From NCBI GenBank assembly GCA_946056345.1, contig CAMGJH010000043.1:1-7772 (forward strand): a DNA stretch of 7,772 bases, given 5' to 3'. The DNA comes from an uncultured Lentisphaeraceae bacterium (GTDB lineage Bacteria; Verrucomicrobiota; Kiritimatiellia; RFP12; DVOR01). Under the pieces are notes generated by a model. It was not told the DNA's origin. It saw nothing but the letters and a program-made list of their open reading frames with translations, and searched no databases. Of this stretch, positions 6,071 through 7,772 are shown in pieces. Both the position numbers and the translations under genes were made by a program. Position 1 is the first letter of the stretch. Each line of letters begins with the position of its first letter.

Positions 6071-7597
6071 TTACTTACTCTCATGGTATTCCTCTTCGGT
6101 GTTGACGGCCCAGAGGGCGGATTTTGGGGTGGCGGTGAGGAGGGCGCGGACGGCTTCGAGGCCGCAGAGCATCGAGTGGTCCATGTTGTTGTAGCGGTGC
6201 TGGCCGTTGCGGCCGATGCAGTAGAGGTTTTGCCAGGAGTCGAGCCAGGTGCGCACTTCGCCGAAGCGGGCGTAGGAGCCGAAGTAGGCGGGGTAGGCCT
6301 TCTTGACGCGCAGGCGGACGCTCTCGAGGATAGGCGTTTCGGGGGCGAGGATGTCGATCTTGCGCAGTTCGGCGACGGCGAAGTCGATGAACGCCTGGTC
6401 GGCCATCTCCCACATCGCATCGCCCTCGGAGCAGAAGTATTCCAGGCCAATCCAGACGTGGCGCGCGGGGTCATCGACCATATACGGCGACCAGTTGTTG
6501 AAGATCTGCAGGCGGCCGAGGCGGACATCGCGCTCCTGAATGTAAATCCAGGTGTCGGGCACCAGCCCGTTGAGGGTGCGGATGGGCGTCTCGTTGCGGA
6601 TGGCTAGGCGGTCGACAAGGAGTCCAACGGTGATGAAGTCGCGGTAGGGCAGTGCGGCGGCGACTTCGGCCACAGGTGCGGGCGGGTTCGGCATTGCGGC
6701 CACGAGGTCCTTGATGGGCATTGAGGAGAAGAGCGCGTCGCACGCAATCCGCTCGTCCGCCTCGGTGACGACGGTGCTCACTTGGCCCTGCGCGCCCTCG
6801 ATACGCGTCACCTTGGCGTGCAACCGCACCTCGCCGCCGCGCTTACGAATCTCCTCCGCCAGCACCTCCCACAACTGCCCCGGGCCCTTCTTGGGGTAGA
6901 GGAAGCTCTCAATGAGCGAGGTCTCGCGCTGGGCACCCTTGGGCTTGAGGACGTTCAAGATGGCCTTGATGAGTGAGAGGCCCTTGACGCGCTGCGCGCC
7001 CCACTCCGGCGAAATCTGCGAGGGGTGCACGCCCCAGAGCTTTTCGGTGTAGTCCTCAAAGAACATCTCGTAGAGCACGCGGCCAAAGCGGTTGATATAG
7101 AAGTCCTCCAGACTCTTCTCCTCACGCTTGCAGCAGGCCGCGTGGAGGTAACTCCATCCTGCGCGCCAAGTCCGCACCAGCCCCATATTCAGGAAGGTCT
7201 GTAACTTGAGGGCAATCGGGTAATCGAAGAAGTGGCGCAGGTAGAAGATGCGACTGACGCGATCGCGCACGAGCATTACGCGCTCCTCGCGCTCGGGGTC
7301 GGGTCCGCCCGAGGCGTAGGCCTTCTCTCGTGCGAGCTCGCGGTCGTCCCACGCCGGCGCGCCCTGGGTGGGCATCAGCCGCGCCCACAAGTCGTTCACC
7401 TCCTGACACTTGGAGAAGAAGCGGTGACCGCCAATATCGATGCGGCAACCCTTGTGCACTGCTGTCCGGGCAATGCCGCCAATCTCGCCGCTTTCCTCAA
7501 GCACCACCACGCGCCACGCCTCCGGCGCACGCTCCAACAAGGCAAACGCAGCCGTCAACCCGGCCGGCCCCGCACCAATCACCACTGCAGTCTTCAT
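6071..7597 (-). CDS. FAD-dependent oxidoreductase/mutase-like protein, UDP-galactopyranose mutase superfamily
   Basis: A 508-residue cytoplasmic flavoprotein. The N-terminal Rossmann motif AVVIGAGPAGLTAAFAL (4-20) carries GxGxxG at 8-13; E34 ends strand two in the ribose-binding position, followed by GEIGGIAR (37-44) and RIDIGGHRFFSK (52-63). The C-terminal FAD segment is IGRNGQHRYNNMDHS (461-475), the form seen in UDP-galactopyranose mutase-like and COG1232 (protoporphyrinogen-oxidase-like) proteins. At about 508 residues it is longer than classical Glf (about 370-390), so true mutase activity is not assured. The gene lies just after a GtrA gene and before a GT-C transferase, suggesting that it modifies a nucleotide-linked or lipid-linked sugar. 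The start chosen is ATG 7597, five bases after AAAGGAG (7603-7609). ATG 7600 is only two bases from it, and a TTG at 7612 lies before it. Substrate is unknown. Confidence 0.88.
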   Translation of the reverse strand: MKTAVVIGAGPAGLTAAFALLERAPEAWRVVVLEESGEIGGIARTAVHKGCRIDIGGHRFFSKCQEVNDLWARLMPTQGAPAWDDRELAREKAYASGGPDPEREERVMLVRDRVSRIFYLRHFFDYPIALKLQTFLNMGLVRTWRAGWSYLHAACCKREEKSLEDFYINRFGRVLYEMFFEDYTEKLWGVHPSQISPEWGAQRVKGLSLIKAILNVLKPKGAQRETSLIESFLYPKKGPGQLWEVLAEEIRKRGGEVRLHAKVTRIEGAQGQVSTVVTEADERIACDALFSSMPIKDLVAAMPNPPAPVAEVAAALPYRDFITVGLLVDRLAIRNETPIRTLNGLVPDTWIYIQERDVRLGRLQIFNNWSPYMVDDPARHVWIGLEYFCSEGDAMWEMADQAFIDFAVAELRKIDILAPETPILESVRLRVKKAYPAYFGSYARFGEVRTWLDSWQNLYCIGRNGQHRYNNMDHSMLCGLEAVRALLTATPKSALWAVNTEEEYHESK

Positions 7598-7602
7598 CAT
7601 AA

Positions 7603-7609
7603 CTCCTTT
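7603..7609 (-). promoter_or_regulatory. Ribosome binding site deciding the flavoprotein start
   Basis: AAAGGAG on the - strand overlaps the last base of the GtrA-family stop codon, reading TGAAAGGAG. Two consecutive ATGs follow, two and five bases away; the second has the better spacing. The overlap of stop and ribosome site indicates coupled translation in one operon. Confidence 0.75.
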
Positions 7610-7772
7610 CAACGGAAAATCAACACCTTACGCCCCGCGTAATTCCACACCAATACCGCCCCCGTCACGAGCACCTTCACCACCTGATACTTCTCTCAGA
7701 GTACCGCCACCCAGAGACACATCCCCAGCTTTTTCAAAGTTAACCCTATTGCCCCGAATATCCCAAAGACCG
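7609..7772 (-). pseudogene. GtrA-family membrane protein, C-terminal part, with in-frame TGA
   Basis: The - strand from the window edge to TGA at 7609-7611 reads as the C-terminal half of a GtrA-family protein, a small four-helix inner-membrane protein linked to translocation of polyprenyl-phosphate sugars. Upstream of the interruption is VFGIFGAIGLTLKKLGMCLWVAVL (stated as positions 7699-7770), a family-like glycine-rich helix. Downstream is EKYQVVKVLVTGAVLVWNY and then AGRKVLIFR, the classic W-N-Y/F-x-x-R-K-x-x-x-F ending. Between them, at 7696-7698, is an in-frame TGA. Family-like sequence continues in the same frame on both sides, so this is a single-base nonsense change or a sequencing error, not a frameshift. 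TGA serves as a stop elsewhere here, so recoding is unlikely. The 5' end is outside the window. The family call is good; whether the gene is really broken is open. Confidence 0.65.

Noticed and set aside
6011..6607. 198-codon + strand frame opposite the flavoprotein gene
   Set aside because: It is an antisense shadow of a clearly recognisable flavoprotein; its Gly/Val/Ala/Glu-rich translation has no family features and covers the conserved FAD-binding C-terminus on the other strand.
7598..7612. TTG (7612) or first ATG (7600) as start of the flavoprotein
   Set aside because: The AAAGGAG site lies downstream of the TTG and only two bases from the first ATG; the second ATG at 7597 has normal spacing and begins at the Rossmann strand. 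The first ATG remains possible but changes only one residue.
7696..7698. TGA read as an amino acid (recoded genetic code or selenocysteine)
   Set aside because: TGA ends adk, map and rpoA at family-typical positions, so TGA is a stop in this genome, and no selenoprotein logic or adjacent SECIS-like structure was evident.
1..7772. CRISPR array, insertion sequence, tRNA or rRNA
   Set aside because: No regularly spaced direct repeats, transposase motifs or cloverleaf/rRNA sequence were seen on either strand when reading through.

Overview
The window looks like a GC-rich bacterial chromosome, most plausibly a member of the PVC/FCB area such as Kiritimatiellota, Verrucomicrobia or Lentisphaerae. 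This placement is inferred from protein character: RpoA reads like Verrucomicrobia/PVC homologues, and S4 carries the C-terminal layout (a WxxWDE segment, then IPENI and QLIVELYSR) that I associate with Bacteroidetes and Kiritimatiellota. No search was run. The genetic code is standard: TGA ends adk, map and rpoA at the expected places.

The left 4.4 kb is the distal part of the ribosomal-protein (spc/alpha) cluster on the + strand: adk (3' part), map, rpmJ (37 codons), rpsM, rpsK, rpsD, rpoA and rplQ. adk and map overlap by ATGA. infA, commonly found between map and rpmJ, is absent. In its place is a short gap with a good sigma-70-type promoter whose spacer is a perfect inverted repeat, so rpmJ to rplQ can probably be transcribed as a separate alpha-type operon. 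A strong, symmetric, probably bidirectional terminator ends the operon after rplQ.

The right 3.3 kb lies on the - strand and converges on the ribosomal operon. In transcription order it holds the C-terminal half of a GtrA-family membrane protein (running off the window and carrying an in-frame TGA), a 508-residue FAD-dependent protein of the UDP-galactopyranose mutase/protoporphyrinogen-oxidase-like superfamily, and a 457-residue multi-spanning GT-C (ArnT/PMT_2-like) glycosyltransferase. Tight spacing suggests one operon. The plausible theme is making, flipping and transferring a polyprenyl-linked sugar to a cell-surface glycan; this is inferred from families and gene order only.

Most of the window is ordinary housekeeping sequence. 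The points most worth following are the three-gene glycan cassette, the in-frame stop in the GtrA gene, the palindromic promoter upstream of rpmJ, the acidic Ala-rich extensions on S11 and L17, and hairpins between rpsD and rpoA and downstream of the GT-C gene.
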